Below, piece after piece: positions 1-8,804 of a stretch of 64,000 nt of DNA. Numbering within the stretch: the first letter of the stretch is position 1; each line of letters opens with the position of its first letter. The notes beneath the pieces are model-generated. The model was not told the origin of the DNA. It was given only the letters and a program-made list of their open reading frames with translations, and made no database searches. Position numbers and translations under genes: made by a program. The DNA comes from Reichenbachiella agariperforans (GTDB lineage Bacteria; Bacteroidota; Bacteroidia; Cytophagales; Cyclobacteriaceae): positions 494,282-558,281 of the forward strand of contig NZ_FRAA01000002.1 of assembly GCF_900142205.1 (NCBI RefSeq). The letters are read 5' to 3'.

Positions 1-2
1 CG

Positions 3-431
3 TGGCAACTAGGAGATAATATATTCACAGGAGATGTCGCGGGCGTCAAAATCGGTAACGGTCCCGTACAGCCTCCCTGTCCTCCACCAGATATCAACAT
101 CGAGGACTGGATCGATTCTATTGCTATTATCAGTCGACAGAAACCCAAACGGCTCTATCTGACACACTTCTCCTACATAGAGAATCCCGAAGAGCATCTG
201 GGAACCCTACACAAAGTACTCATGAGCTGGTCGGAGTTCATTCACGACAAATGGAAAGAAGGTCTGACCAACGAACAAATCATTCCTCTATTTCAGACCT
301 ACACGACTAACCAGCTCAAAGCTGCTGGTCTCTCGCAGGTAGAAATCGACCAATATGAAGCGGCTAACCCTACTTGGATGAGTGTCGCAGGACTAGTTAG
401 ATATTGGACCAAAAAATCACAACAAGCCTAA
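3..431 (+). CDS. MBL-fold metallo-hydrolase, C-terminal part (5' end outside window)
   Basis: The reading frame is open from the left edge and stops at 429-431, so only the last 142 residues are present. They contain FTGDVAG, then a proline-rich PPCPPPDINIEDW stretch and LYLTHF near residue 59. This is the pattern of the C-terminal half of metallo-beta-lactamase-fold hydrolases, where the Asp after the Gly and the late His are metal ligands. The remainder is a helical tail of about 75 residues. The N-terminal HxHxDH motif that would confirm the assignment lies outside the window. An ATG at 222 would give only a 69-residue fragment and is not a real start. The exonuclease gene starts five bases downstream, so the two are probably co-transcribed. 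The substrate cannot be told from the fragment. Confidence 0.75.
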   Translation, partial: WQLGDNIFTGDVAGVKIGNGPVQPPCPPPDINIEDWIDSIAIISRQKPKRLYLTHFSYIENPEEHLGTLHKVLMSWSEFIHDKWKEGLTNEQIIPLFQTYTTNQLKAAGLSQVEIDQYEAANPTWMSVAGLVRYWTKKSQQA

Positions 432-435
432 ACCC

Positions 436-1161
436 ATGCAGAAACTAACCAACCACCAAAACATCATCTTCCTAGATATAGAAACCGCCTCTGCTGCTGA
501 TAATTTTGGCAACTTGGACGAGAAACTCCAAGAACTCTGGGTTCGGAAAGCTGATCAGCTCAACCGTAACCAGGATTACGACCTGGAAGCTTTCTACTTC
601 GAACGTGCAGGCATCTATGCCGAGTTTGGCAAAATCATTTGTATCTCGGTAGGTATGCTCTACCACGACAAAGAGGGTCAACTCAACTTCCGTGTGAAGG
701 CATTAACCTCCGAAAACGAACATGAACTATTAGAGACTTTCATAGAACTATTTTCATCCATGGACCAGAGCAAAATCCAACTCTGTGCGCATAACGGAAA
801 AGAATTTGACTTCCCTTATCTCTCCCGACGCATGCTCATCCATCAGTTACAACTGCCACTTTATCTAGAACTATCAGGAAAAAAACCTTGGGAGGTACAG
901 CATCTGGATACACTACAGATGTGGAAGTTTGGGGACTGGAAAAGCTACACTTCCCTAGATTTACTCACCAAAGTTTTTGATATCCCCTCTCCAAAAGGCG
1001 ACATAGACGGTAGTGATGTCAATAGAGTCTACTACGAAGATCATGACCTAAAACGTATCGGACACTACTGCAACCGTGATGTGATCGCTACCGTTCAGGT
1101 TTTTCTAAAAATGAAAGGGCTAGAAATTATTCCAGAAGAGAAGATTACTGAAGTGACCTAA
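436..1161 (+). CDS. PolB-type 3'-5' exonuclease family protein (PF10108-like)
   Basis: This 241-residue protein has the three exonuclease blocks of the DEDD superfamily. Exo I is FLDIETA near residue 12 (Asp and Glu metal ligands), Exo II is AHNGKEFDFP near residue 118, and Exo III is YCNRDVIATVQ near residue 217. The order and spacing match the stand-alone exonuclease family related to the proofreading domain of DNA polymerase B, common in Bacteroidota. No polymerase domain is attached. It probably removes nucleotides from DNA 3' ends in repair, but the substrate is inferred from the fold. The gene follows the MBL-fold gene by four bases. Its 3' end overlaps that of the convergent gene by 4 bp. 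Confidence 0.82.
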   Translation: MQKLTNHQNIIFLDIETASAADNFGNLDEKLQELWVRKADQLNRNQDYDLEAFYFERAGIYAEFGKIICISVGMLYHDKEGQLNFRVKALTSENEHELLETFIELFSSMDQSKIQLCAHNGKEFDFPYLSRRMLIHQLQLPLYLELSGKKPWEVQHLDTLQMWKFGDWKSYTSLDLLTKVFDIPSPKGDIDGSDVNRVYYEDHDLKRIGHYCNRDVIATVQVFLKMKGLEIIPEEKITEVT

Positions 1162-1592
1162 AAGGCATAAGTCAACCGCATCCCATGTGCTCCTTGCTTG
1201 TTGAAATAAGAAGCACTGAGATTATCCAGTTTACGCATATAGGACTTTTCCTTATAGTTACCAATGATGGCCAGCGTCGTGCCTCCTGCTATCAAAGGAA
1301 TCCCAGCATAAACTATAGCAATAATGCCGTAACCTGCGTTCGAACTATCCGTATAGTACTGTCCAGTATAGGGATCTTTTTCCCAATCTGAGCTGGCGAT
1401 CAGCCCTGCACCTATTAGACTGGCTAATACACCACCACCCAACATTGTAAATCCCGTTCGTTTCAGTTTACTATATTGTTCCACTTTTCTTACGGCATGT
1501 TGCTTTTCGGGGTCTTCCATCTCCATGTATTGTGCATGAACACCTAAATGCAAACTCAATGATAAGAAGAAGGTCAAGATCAGTGATTTCAT
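1158..1592 (-). CDS. hypothetical exported protein with two hydrophobic segments
   Basis: This 144-residue protein is not recognised. The chosen ATG at 1592 begins a clear signal peptide (MKSLILTFFLSLSLHLGVHA, cleavage before Gln). An upstream in-frame start at 1643 would add 17 residues that bury the signal peptide. The mature part has a short charged helix (MEDPEKQHAVRKVEQYSKL), a Gly-rich hydrophobic segment (about residues 50-67), a Tyr-rich polar loop, and a second hydrophobic segment (about 93-113) followed by a basic stretch. This fits a small envelope membrane protein. It converges on the exonuclease gene with a 4-bp overlap of the stop regions. Function unknown. Confidence 0.6.
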   Translation of the reverse strand: MKSLILTFFLSLSLHLGVHAQYMEMEDPEKQHAVRKVEQYSKLKRTGFTMLGGGVLASLIGAGLIASSDWEKDPYTGQYYTDSSNAGYGIIAIVYAGIPLIAGGTTLAIIGNYKEKSYMRKLDNLSASYFNKQGAHGMRLTYAF

Positions 1593-1713
1593 AATAGTTG
1601 GAATTTGAGTCCCAAAAATAGAAAGATTTGGTGGAATCCACATTCCCTTGAAATATTAAAGCATTGTGTGGCAAGCTGATTAGATTTACCTATAATTATA
1701 TACAACAGCCCTT

Positions 1714-3903
1714 ATGGCAAAAAAGAAAAAAAGCCTACGAAAATCTTCCCCTAATGGAAGAAACCCCAACGTACCGGCAATCAGAAGAACTATCCAAGAA
1801 CTATTTGAAGCACAAGGAGACAACAGTCTCTCGGTCAAACAGATCTTTGCAAAAGCGGGTATCCGCGATAAGAACAGTAGAAGAGAAACCATGACCTTCC
1901 TCCTCGAACTCGAGCATGAAGGCCTACTCAAACAACTGCAAAACGGACATTTCGTGAATACCGATCCAGCTAGTGCAGCAGCAAGTAGCGGCCTAGTCGG
2001 TAGAGTAGATCATGTCAACAAACGCTTCGCATACGTGGTACTGGACAATGATACCGATGAAGAAATCGATGATGTCTGGGTCAAAAGTGAAGACCTCATG
2101 AACGCCATCGATGGTGATCGTGTAGAGATCAAATTCAAAAGAGGAGCCAGTAGAGGTTCTAAACCAGAAGGAAAAGTCATCAAAATCATCGAACGTGCTC
2201 GAAATGAGTTCGTCGGAAAAATAGAAGTACTGCCCAAATACGCCTTTGTCGTCCCAGACAATAGAAAAATCTATGTCGACATATTCGTCTACCCAGAGAA
2301 AATAGGTAAGGCCAAAACTGATGACAAAGTACTTGTCAAAATCAAAGAATGGCACGGGGGAAAAGCCAAAAACCCCGTCGGCCTAGTGACCAAAGTTCTG
2401 GGCAAAGCGGGAGAGAACGAAGCAGAAATTCACTCCATCATGGCAGAGTTCGAACTGCCTTTCGAATTTCCTAAAAACGTCGAAAAAGCTGCTGAAGCCA
2501 TCGATACAGAGATCACCAAGGAGGAAATCAAAAAGAGACAGGATTTTAGAGACATTACGACCTTTACGATAGATCCAGATGATGCCAAAGATTTTGATGA
2601 TGCGATTTCCATCCAAAAACTAAAAAATGGCAACCATGAAATCGGTGTGCACATCGCAGATGTCTCCCACTATGTACAGCCAGGCAGCACCCTCGATGAG
2701 GAGGCCATCAACCGTGCCACGTCCGTCTACCTCGTAGATCGTACGATACCCATGCTCCCAGAAAAGCTATCCAACGGCGTCTGCTCACTGAGACCATATG
2801 AGGAGAAACTCACATTCTCCGCTGTATTCGAAATCGATGATAACGCCAATATCAAGAAAAAATGGTTTGGACGCACCGTCACATACTCTGATCGCAGGTT
2901 CACCTACGAAGAAGCCCAAGAGCGAATAGAAAGTGGCGAAGGAGACTTCCATGAAGAAATCAACCTCCTCAACGGACTAGCTAAAAAATTCAAAAAGAAA
3001 CGCTTTGACAAAGGCGCTATCAACTTCGAAACAGTAGAGGTCAAATTCAAACTCGATGAAAATGGCAAACCGCTTGGCATCATCCCGAAGGAAAGAAAAG
3101 ATGCACACAAGCTTGTGGAAGAGTTTATGTTACTCGCCAACAAACACGTAGCAGAGTATGTTTTCAATCTCAATGGCGGCAAGGACACGTTCGTCTACAG
3201 AACGCACGACAACCCTAACCCCGACAAGTTGGAAAGCTTTACCAAATTCGCCGTGAAATTCGGTCATAAGGTTACAGGCATCAATCATGATGTATCCTCC
3301 GCACTCAACAAGCTGATGGACGACATCCAAGGCAAACCAGAGCAGAATGTACTAGAGTCTCTCGCGATTCGCTCCATGTCCAAGGCGGTCTATATCACAG
3401 ACCCCAAAGGCCACTTCGGACTGGCTTTCGACCACTATACGCACTTTACCTCTCCGATACGGAGATACCCTGACGTGATGGTTCACCGGCTACTTCAGCA
3501 CTATCTATCCAAGAAAAAATCTCCTAAAGCTGAGGAATACAAAGAAATCTGTAGACACACCTCCGAACGAGAAAAACGTGCCTCTGACGCAGAGCGCGCT
3601 TCGATCAAATTCAAGCAAGTAGAGTTCATGCAATCTGTCGAAAACAAACCATTCGAAGGGGTAATCTCTGGCGTGACGGAGTTCGGCATATTCGTGGAGA
3701 TCACCGAGACCAAGTGCGAGGGCATGGTACGTGCTGCCAGCATGACGGACGACTTCTACGAGTTCGACGAAAAGAACTATTGCATGATTGGCAAACGCAA
3801 TAAAAGAGTATTTACTTTGGGCGATAAAGTGACGGTAATGGTAGTTGCCACAGATATAAATCGCCGTACGATTGACTTAGAGTTTGTTGAATTAGATGAC
3901 TGA
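1714..3903 (+). CDS. rnr: ribonuclease R
   Basis: A 729-residue RNase II/R-family 3'-5' exoribonuclease that degrades structured RNA processively. In order: a basic N-terminus and winged-helix-like region (to about 75), cold-shock/OB folds (about 85-235), the RNB catalytic domain from about 270, and a C-terminal S1 domain (about 640-725, starting FEGVISGVTEFGIFVEI). The catalytic block IDPDDAKDFDDAIS is at residues 286-299 and supplies the Mg2+-binding aspartates (D287, D295, D296). HFTSPIRRYPDVMVHR is the conserved RNA-binding end of RNB. It is shorter than the E. coli enzyme (about 813) mainly because it lacks the long C-terminal basic tail. Its stop overlaps the start of the next gene by 8 bp. 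Confidence 0.96.
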   Translation: MAKKKKSLRKSSPNGRNPNVPAIRRTIQELFEAQGDNSLSVKQIFAKAGIRDKNSRRETMTFLLELEHEGLLKQLQNGHFVNTDPASAAASSGLVGRVDHVNKRFAYVVLDNDTDEEIDDVWVKSEDLMNAIDGDRVEIKFKRGASRGSKPEGKVIKIIERARNEFVGKIEVLPKYAFVVPDNRKIYVDIFVYPEKIGKAKTDDKVLVKIKEWHGGKAKNPVGLVTKVLGKAGENEAEIHSIMAEFELPFEFPKNVEKAAEAIDTEITKEEIKKRQDFRDITTFTIDPDDAKDFDDAISIQKLKNGNHEIGVHIADVSHYVQPGSTLDEEAINRATSVYLVDRTIPMLPEKLSNGVCSLRPYEEKLTFSAVFEIDDNANIKKKWFGRTVTYSDRRFTYEEAQERIESGEGDFHEEINLLNGLAKKFKKKRFDKGAINFETVEVKFKLDENGKPLGIIPKERKDAHKLVEEFMLLANKHVAEYVFNLNGGKDTFVYRTHDNPNPDKLESFTKFAVKFGHKVTGINHDVSSALNKLMDDIQGKPEQNVLESLAIRSMSKAVYITDPKGHFGLAFDHYTHFTSPIRRYPDVMVHRLLQHYLSKKKSPKAEEYKEICRHTSEREKRASDAERASIKFKQVEFMQSVENKPFEGVISGVTEFGIFVEITETKCEGMVRAASMTDDFYEFDEKNYCMIGKRNKRVFTLGDKVTVMVVATDINRRTIDLEFVELDD

Positions 3904-4873
3904 AGAAATAAAAGCTTATCAAAAGAAATTGAATGAGGCCATTGCCCAGATTGATTTTGATAAGCAACCCACAGCGCTATATGCGCCACTTGCCTACACG
4001 CTAGATTTGGGAGGCAAAAGGATGCGCCCCATCCTAGCGATCATGGCCTATTTGATCAAAAAATCCGATTGGGAAAAGATCATAGTGCCAGCTCTATCGA
4101 TCGAGTTATTTCACAATTTTACTCTCATCCATGATGACATCATGGACGAAGCGCCACTTCGAAGAGGTCGCGAAACGGTCTACAAAAAGTGGAACAAGGA
4201 TGTTGCTATTCTGTCCGGCGATGCGCTCATGATCATGGCGTATGACCTCCTACTGGAGGCGGAGCACGAGGATTTCAAATACATCGTCCGTCTCTTCAAC
4301 AAGTGTGCGATAGAGGTCTGCGAAGGACAACAGTTCGACATGGATTTCGAAGCATTACCGACAGTGACCGAGGCAGCCTATATCAAGATGATCAGGCTCA
4401 AAACTGCTGTACTCCTCGGATATTCGCTAGAACTAGGCGGACTACTCGCTGGGATGACCAAAGAAGAAGCGATCCATCTCAGAGACTTTGGGGTCAACAT
4501 AGGCATAGGCTTTCAGCTCAAGGATGACATCCTAGACGTCTATGGTGATGCAGACAAGTTTGGCAAGCAGGTCGGGGGCGATATCATCGCCAATAAAAAA
4601 ACCTTTCTGCTCCTAAAGGCCATCGAAAAGGCAGACGGAGAAACTGCCGAAAAATTGAAGTACTGGCTAGCACTAGAAGATTTTGATGCACAAGAAAAAG
4701 TCACTGCCATCAAAGAAATCTATGCACAACTCGACATCCACGCGATCGCTGAGACCAAAATGAATCATTACTTTGAATTAGGATTTAAACAACTCGACGA
4801 GCTAGATGCCGATACCTTGAACTTAGATCCCCTCAAGGCTTTTACACAAGCACTGATCGCAAGAGATCACTAG
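3896..4873 (+). CDS. polyprenyl diphosphate synthase (short/medium-chain trans-prenyltransferase)
   Basis: A 325-residue class I trans-prenyltransferase that condenses isopentenyl diphosphate with allylic diphosphates. Both aspartate-rich motifs are present: DDIMD at 80-84, followed by RRG, and DDILD at 210-214 in GFQLKDDILD. GGKRMRP near residue 40 is the conserved isopentenyl-diphosphate-binding stretch. A Phe occupies the fifth position before the first Asp motif. Family knowledge links a bulky residue there to short C15-C20 products, so a farnesyl- or geranylgeranyl-diphosphate synthase is the best guess. The gene overlaps rnr by 8 bp (3896-3903), suggesting translational coupling. ispH, from the upstream isoprenoid pathway, lies about 25 kb away. 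Confidence 0.9.
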   Translation: MTEEIKAYQKKLNEAIAQIDFDKQPTALYAPLAYTLDLGGKRMRPILAIMAYLIKKSDWEKIIVPALSIELFHNFTLIHDDIMDEAPLRRGRETVYKKWNKDVAILSGDALMIMAYDLLLEAEHEDFKYIVRLFNKCAIEVCEGQQFDMDFEALPTVTEAAYIKMIRLKTAVLLGYSLELGGLLAGMTKEEAIHLRDFGVNIGIGFQLKDDILDVYGDADKFGKQVGGDIIANKKTFLLLKAIEKADGETAEKLKYWLALEDFDAQEKVTAIKEIYAQLDIHAIAETKMNHYFELGFKQLDELDADTLNLDPLKAFTQALIARDH

Positions 4874-4877
4874 TCCT

Positions 4878-5180
4878 ATGATATACATCACGCAACTCAT
4901 CTACATCAAAGCAGGCAAGGAGCAAGAATTTCAAGAATTTGAAAATCATGTCATCCCATTGATGGAAAAGTACACAGGCAAAATAATTCAGCGTATCAGA
5001 CCCACTGTAGAGAGTTTTGTCTCTGGAGAGGAAAATCAACCTTACGAAATTCACTTTCTATCCTTCGATAGTCAAGAAAAACTGGACGAATACCTCCGCG
5101 ACGATAGCCGTCTACAATACATCCATCTCAAAGAAGCATCCATACAATCTACCCTTCTCGTAAAGGGGACCAAAATATAA
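4878..5180 (+). CDS. small DUF1330-like dimeric alpha/beta-barrel protein
   Basis: A 100-residue cytosolic protein. The order YITQLIYIKAGKEQEFQEFE, a central strand and a late DSRLQYIHLKEASIQ stretch resembles the ferredoxin-like dimeric alpha/beta-barrel fold of DUF1330 and antibiotic-biosynthesis-monooxygenase-type proteins. Glu-rich helices follow each strand. No catalytic residues are evident. It starts four bases after the prenyl synthase stop and ends six bases before the rhomboid gene, so it sits inside a tight four-gene transcription unit with rnr. Its role there is unknown; the fold assignment is moderate. Confidence 0.6.
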   Translation: MIYITQLIYIKAGKEQEFQEFENHVIPLMEKYTGKIIQRIRPTVESFVSGEENQPYEIHFLSFDSQEKLDEYLRDDSRLQYIHLKEASIQSTLLVKGTKI

Positions 5181-5186
5181 ACATTC

Positions 5187-5810
5187 ATGTCGATCACTCT
5201 TATTCTCATAGTCATCACGGTAGGTATCAGCTATTTTGGATTCCAGAACCCTTCGCTACAATACCGCCTCATGTTCAACCCTGTACACATCGAACAGAAC
5301 AAGCAGTGGTATAGACTGATTAGTTCAGGTTTTGTCCATTCGAACTGGGTACACCTCGGTTTCAACATGTTTACTTTCTACTTCTTTGGGCGGTTTGTGG
5401 AGCAGATTTTTGTCTCCATCAAGGGTTCGGCGGGGAGTCTTTACTTCATCGGATTCTACATACTCGCCATCATTGTTTCTGATCTTCCTTCACTAATCAA
5501 GCACCGAGGCAATATCAACTACAACTCTCTCGGCGCATCTGGTGGCGTATCGGCCATGGTCTTTAGCAGTATTCTATTCTTCCCGATCAACCCGATCTGC
5601 CTCTATGGTTTCGTCTGTATCCCGGGGTTTATACTCGGCGCACTGTACCTAATATATTCGTACATGAAAGGGAAAAACATGTCAGACAACGTCAATCATA
5701 ACGCCCACTTGTTCGGGGCAGTCTTCGGTCTGATCTTTAGTGTGCTCATCCGCCCGTCGGTATTGATGGAGTTTGTGCAACAGATCGCCAATTGGCAGCC
5801 GTTTAGTTAA
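5187..5810 (+). CDS. rhomboid family intramembrane serine protease
   Basis: A 207-residue membrane protein with about six transmembrane segments. It carries the rhomboid catalytic dyad: Ser118 in GASGG and His174 in HNAHLFGAVFG. The HSNWVHLGFNMFTFYFFG stretch near residue 50 matches the conserved His/Asn-bearing second helix that forms the oxyanion region. It should cleave transmembrane substrates within the inner membrane; substrates are unknown. It is the last gene of the rnr-prenyl synthase-DUF1330 unit. Its stop overlaps the convergent DUF1571 gene by 8 bp. Confidence 0.9.
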   Translation: MSITLILIVITVGISYFGFQNPSLQYRLMFNPVHIEQNKQWYRLISSGFVHSNWVHLGFNMFTFYFFGRFVEQIFVSIKGSAGSLYFIGFYILAIIVSDLPSLIKHRGNINYNSLGASGGVSAMVFSSILFFPINPICLYGFVCIPGFILGALYLIYSYMKGKNMSDNVNHNAHLFGAVFGLIFSVLIRPSVLMEFVQQIANWQPFS

Positions 5811-6654
5811 AACTATACCCCTCAAAAGTATCTAGAAACTCTACCTCTTTAAATCCAGGGTTGAGCGTCACGTTTTTGAACTCGTATTTCTCGAAAAGAC
5901 CTACTTCATCGTAGATATCGATACGGAGAGGGATGCGTCTATCTACGTCTATGTAGAGTGCCATCTTAGAAGCATAGTCGGTCGGTAGTTTGATCACACT
6001 GCCTTCTTGGAGTTCATCCATATACATGTCTCTGTTTTTCTCTTTGATCATATACTCACTGAGACGGTATTTTTTGGCAATACTCGCCACAGTCTCACCG
6101 CGCGAGACAGGGTAGTTGATATACTGAAACGACGGATTTTTCATCACGACTAGGTCGCACGTTCTACCATCATAGAGCGTGAGCCCTTTGTACTCGACTA
6201 ACTCATCGAGCTCATTCTTGTATTTATAGAACAAATACTCCACCACTGAAATCACACCATCATAGCCCGCATCCAAAATAGAATAATGCTGGTTTTTGGT
6301 CATCAAATCACCTCTAGGGTCCAGTTTCATATTCACATAGGGAAAGCCGTTAGGATTGACCAAAGCTTGGCTAGCATCTTCTGGGTGAGGATATAGCACT
6401 TCTAGCCCCTTGTTGGGAGAGGCCTCTCGGTAGTAGATTCTAGTTGGCTTCTTCTGCATTTTGATGAACGCTGTATTCTCGTACATCTTGCCGTTGATAC
6501 GCTCGTGTCTCACGAAATCATAAGACATACTACGTATCTCTTGGGTCGATTTAAAAACCGCTTTGACTTTCTCAGTCACCGATAGTTTCACTGCTCCATC
6601 AAATGAGGTCAGGATAGCTAATATCCCTATGGCTAAAACGAATTTTATTTTCAT
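5803..6654 (-). CDS. DUF1571 (LolA-like) exported protein with an internal LysM domain
   Basis: A 283-residue secreted protein with an N-terminal signal segment (MKIKFVLAIGILAILTSFDG). The body has the look of DUF1571, a LolA-like half-barrel: MSYDFVRHERINGK, KPTRIYYREASPNKGLEVLY, and a C-terminal strand series ending EVEFLDTFEGYSF. Residues of about 181-224 form a LysM module (YPVSRGETVASIAKKYRLS...GSVIKLP), which family knowledge links to peptidoglycan binding. The LysM sits between two halves of the LolA-like part rather than at a terminus. This suggests a wall-anchored periplasmic protein handling a lipid or hydrophobic ligand, which is inference. The gene stands alone and converges on the rhomboid gene. 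Confidence 0.75.
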   Translation of the reverse strand: MKIKFVLAIGILAILTSFDGAVKLSVTEKVKAVFKSTQEIRSMSYDFVRHERINGKMYENTAFIKMQKKPTRIYYREASPNKGLEVLYPHPEDASQALVNPNGFPYVNMKLDPRGDLMTKNQHYSILDAGYDGVISVVEYLFYKYKNELDELVEYKGLTLYDGRTCDLVVMKNPSFQYINYPVSRGETVASIAKKYRLSEYMIKEKNRDMYMDELQEGSVIKLPTDYASKMALYIDVDRRIPLRIDIYDEVGLFEKYEFKNVTLNPGFKEVEFLDTFEGYSFN

Positions 6655-6709
6655 GACTTGGGTATTTGTCTATTTGATAGTCAATAGATTAGTTTGGTCA
6701 ATCACCTAA

Positions 6710-6732
6710 GTGACAACCAGCTAGGCTGTCAC
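6710..6732 (-). terminator. possible hairpin terminator after the MFS gene
   Basis: Nine-base arms (GTGACAACC and GGCTGTCAC, one A:C mismatch) surround a five-base loop. The hairpin lies about 57 bases past the stop of the minus-strand MFS gene and before the next minus-strand gene. No clear U tract follows on the minus strand, so it may instead be a regulatory inverted repeat. Confidence 0.3.
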
Positions 6733-6788
6733 CCCCAAATCATTTATCACGTATGTCGTGCGTTGTACATCACGAAGCGAACTGATAC

Positions 6789-8150
6789 CTAACCCTTTCG
6801 GTATTTTTCCTGTGGATTGTTGGCCCAGATAGCGGCTATCGTCAGTCCAAAGAACAGTGCCAAACACACCCATCCAGCTCCCTCATAGTTGCCGAAATAT
6901 GCCAAGGATTCGCTAAACAATATCGGTCCTATCGCACTACCCAATACCACAAAAGTAATCGAGCGTCCAGAGATCGCTCCCAAGTGCGTCCGACCATAGA
7001 ACCTAGGCCAGGTTACAGACAAGATGACGCTGTACAAACCCATCATGATGCCATTGCCCAGTATCATAGTACTCAACGAAACATCGATAGTGCCCAGTAA
7101 CCAGATGTCTACATGCCACTGACCCAAATAGATCATCCCGACCAGTGCAATGCAAGCACTAGTTCCCATGATGTACAATAAATATTTCAGTTTGATAAAA
7201 TCACTCAAACTACTCACGGACAGGGTCACGACGATGGCGATAACCGAGGATGGTAAAAAAATAGACACAGCCGTCTCACGATCATAACTCGCGTGCTCAA
7301 ACAACGACACGATATTAAAAGTCACACCCGTCCAATACAAAGCCTGCATAGCCAGCATCATCGAAAAGACCCAAAACGCAATTGTCCGCTGCGCCTCAGG
7401 GAGGCTATATTCCTTAACCACTGGAAACCGATTGGCTTTGCTTTTGGCACTTTCAATATAATGGCCATCGGGTTTTAATCCACTGTTTTCAGGGCTGTCT
7501 CTAAAGAAGGCCAACACAAAAAATGGAAAGACCACTCCCGTGATCACCGCCAGTATCATCCAAGCCCCATCCCAGTCATATCGCTGTATCAGAATCTCGA
7601 AAAACACTGGTGCGGAGGCAAAAGTCAATGAGGTCGCAACATTGCTAAAGCCCATCGCAAACCCTCGGCGCTTTTCGAACCATTTCATCATCATGTTTCG
7701 GGAGACCAAAGTCAACGCGCCCTGACCTGAAAACCGCAGGGTAAAAAAACCAAAAGCCATGATCGCAAAGTTCATCACAACTGTGGAAGTATTACCTCCT
7801 AGGTAAGATTGGATATTGTCTACCTGACTGAGATAGATCAGTACGATACCTAGCCCAAGCGTTGAGATCAGTGCAACTCGTCGCGCACCGTATTTGTCAT
7901 ATTTTCTACCTACCCAAGTCAGCATAGATGCACTGAGCACCGTGCCACACATATAGGCAAAACTGAGTTGGGTGCGACTCATACCCATCACATCGATCAG
8001 GCTATCGGTGAATGTCGATACACCCATCGTCTGACCTGGGATACTCATCGTAATCCCGAACGTCCCAGCGAAGATGATCATCCATCCATAATAGAATGGC
8101 CATTTGTTAGGGTTAAATGGCCAGTTACCTAATTTTTTGTGATCTATCAT
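6789..8150 (-). CDS. MFS transporter
   Basis: A 453-residue polytopic protein with about twelve hydrophobic segments in two groups of six, separated by a charged loop near residues 215-245. An MFS loop signature is visible as GRKYDKYGARRVALI near residue 80. The start PFYYGWMIIFAGTFGITMSIPGQTMGVSTF resembles oxalate/formate-antiporter and monocarboxylate-type MFS carriers, but the substrate is not readable. A MarR regulator gene lies 66 bases upstream on the same strand, so the pair probably forms one operon. A small-molecule carrier or exporter controlled by that regulator is the likely role. Confidence 0.85.
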   Translation of the reverse strand: MIDHKKLGNWPFNPNKWPFYYGWMIIFAGTFGITMSIPGQTMGVSTFTDSLIDVMGMSRTQLSFAYMCGTVLSASMLTWVGRKYDKYGARRVALISTLGLGIVLIYLSQVDNIQSYLGGNTSTVVMNFAIMAFGFFTLRFSGQGALTLVSRNMMMKWFEKRRGFAMGFSNVATSLTFASAPVFFEILIQRYDWDGAWMILAVITGVVFPFFVLAFFRDSPENSGLKPDGHYIESAKSKANRFPVVKEYSLPEAQRTIAFWVFSMMLAMQALYWTGVTFNIVSLFEHASYDRETAVSIFLPSSVIAIVVTLSVSSLSDFIKLKYLLYIMGTSACIALVGMIYLGQWHVDIWLLGTIDVSLSTMILGNGIMMGLYSVILSVTWPRFYGRTHLGAISGRSITFVVLGSAIGPILFSESLAYFGNYEGAGWVCLALFFGLTIAAIWANNPQEKYRKG

Positions 8151-8216
8151 GTGGCAAAACTAGCGGTTTATGATGGGTTTAAAAGAAAGGCGAACTAGGA
8201 TAACCAGATTACCTGA

Positions 8217-8663
8217 CTATCGTCTGGCCTTGTCGAGTAGCTCACTGAGTTGGAGGGATTCATCCTCCGTCAGACCAAAATGCTTTTGGCGCACTTTGTC
8301 CATTTTTATGGTTAATTTTTTGAGGATGGTCTGCCCGAGTTCGCTGATAGTAATATCCATACTTCGGCGGTTTTCGGCATTGAGACATCGGTCGAGTAGC
8401 CCCATATTGACCAGCTTGTCGATGAGTCGTGTGATATCTGGCCCTTTGTCGAGCATGACTTTCTTGATGTCTCCGGGGCAAGTAGGTTCGGGATGTCTAC
8501 CATTGACGATACGCAGGACGTTGTAGTGCTGAGGCAGTAATTTGTCTTCCTTCAAGATTTCTTTGTTCAAATCTCTCAGCCAATTGGCCGTGTACATCAC
8601 ATTGACAATCGCCATGTGGCTGTTGTCCTTGAAGTTTGTTTTTATCTCGTCGCTTATCTTCAT
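8217..8663 (-). CDS. MarR family transcriptional regulator
   Basis: A 148-residue winged-helix regulator. LPQHYNVLRIVNGRHPEP starts the DNA-binding part, TRLIDKLVNMGLLDR is the recognition-helix region, and RRSMDITISELGQTIL forms the wing. This order is typical of MarR. The ATG at 8663 (MKISDEIKTNF) matches the usual beginning of Bacteroidota MarR proteins. An upstream start at 8702 would place the palindrome and promoter-like element inside the gene. It precedes the MFS gene on the same strand and likely represses the operon. The perfect palindrome just before the start is the obvious operator candidate. Confidence 0.85.
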   Translation of the reverse strand: MKISDEIKTNFKDNSHMAIVNVMYTANWLRDLNKEILKEDKLLPQHYNVLRIVNGRHPEPTCPGDIKKVMLDKGPDITRLIDKLVNMGLLDRCLNAENRRSMDITISELGQTILKKLTIKMDKVRQKHFGLTEDESLQLSELLDKARR

Positions 8664-8670
8664 ACCATCA

Positions 8671-8687
8671 TTGTTGCAACAAATATA
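8671..8687 (-). promoter_or_regulatory. putative marR promoter -7 element overlapping a perfect palindrome
   Basis: On the minus strand TATATTTG (8687 to 8680) fits the Bacteroidota -7 consensus TAnnTTTG. It overlaps TTGTTGCAACAA (8671-8682), a perfect 12-bp palindrome lying 8 to 19 bases before the marR ATG. A bound dimer there would block the promoter, as expected for MarR autorepression. No good -33 TTTG is visible at the usual spacing. Confidence 0.5.
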
Positions 8688-8804
8688 CGCTTTGAATCCC
8701 AATTAGTTACATCTTGCAGATAAAGCTTCGTTGAGGGAAAATGAAAAACCATTTGATCCAAACACAGTATAAGTAATCTCAAACCCTATACAAACTTTCC
8801 ATTC

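Noticed and set aside
9-197. Open frame on the minus strand opposite the first gene.
   Set aside because: It lies entirely opposite the metallo-hydrolase frame, which has recognisable family motifs, and its own translation shows no motif.
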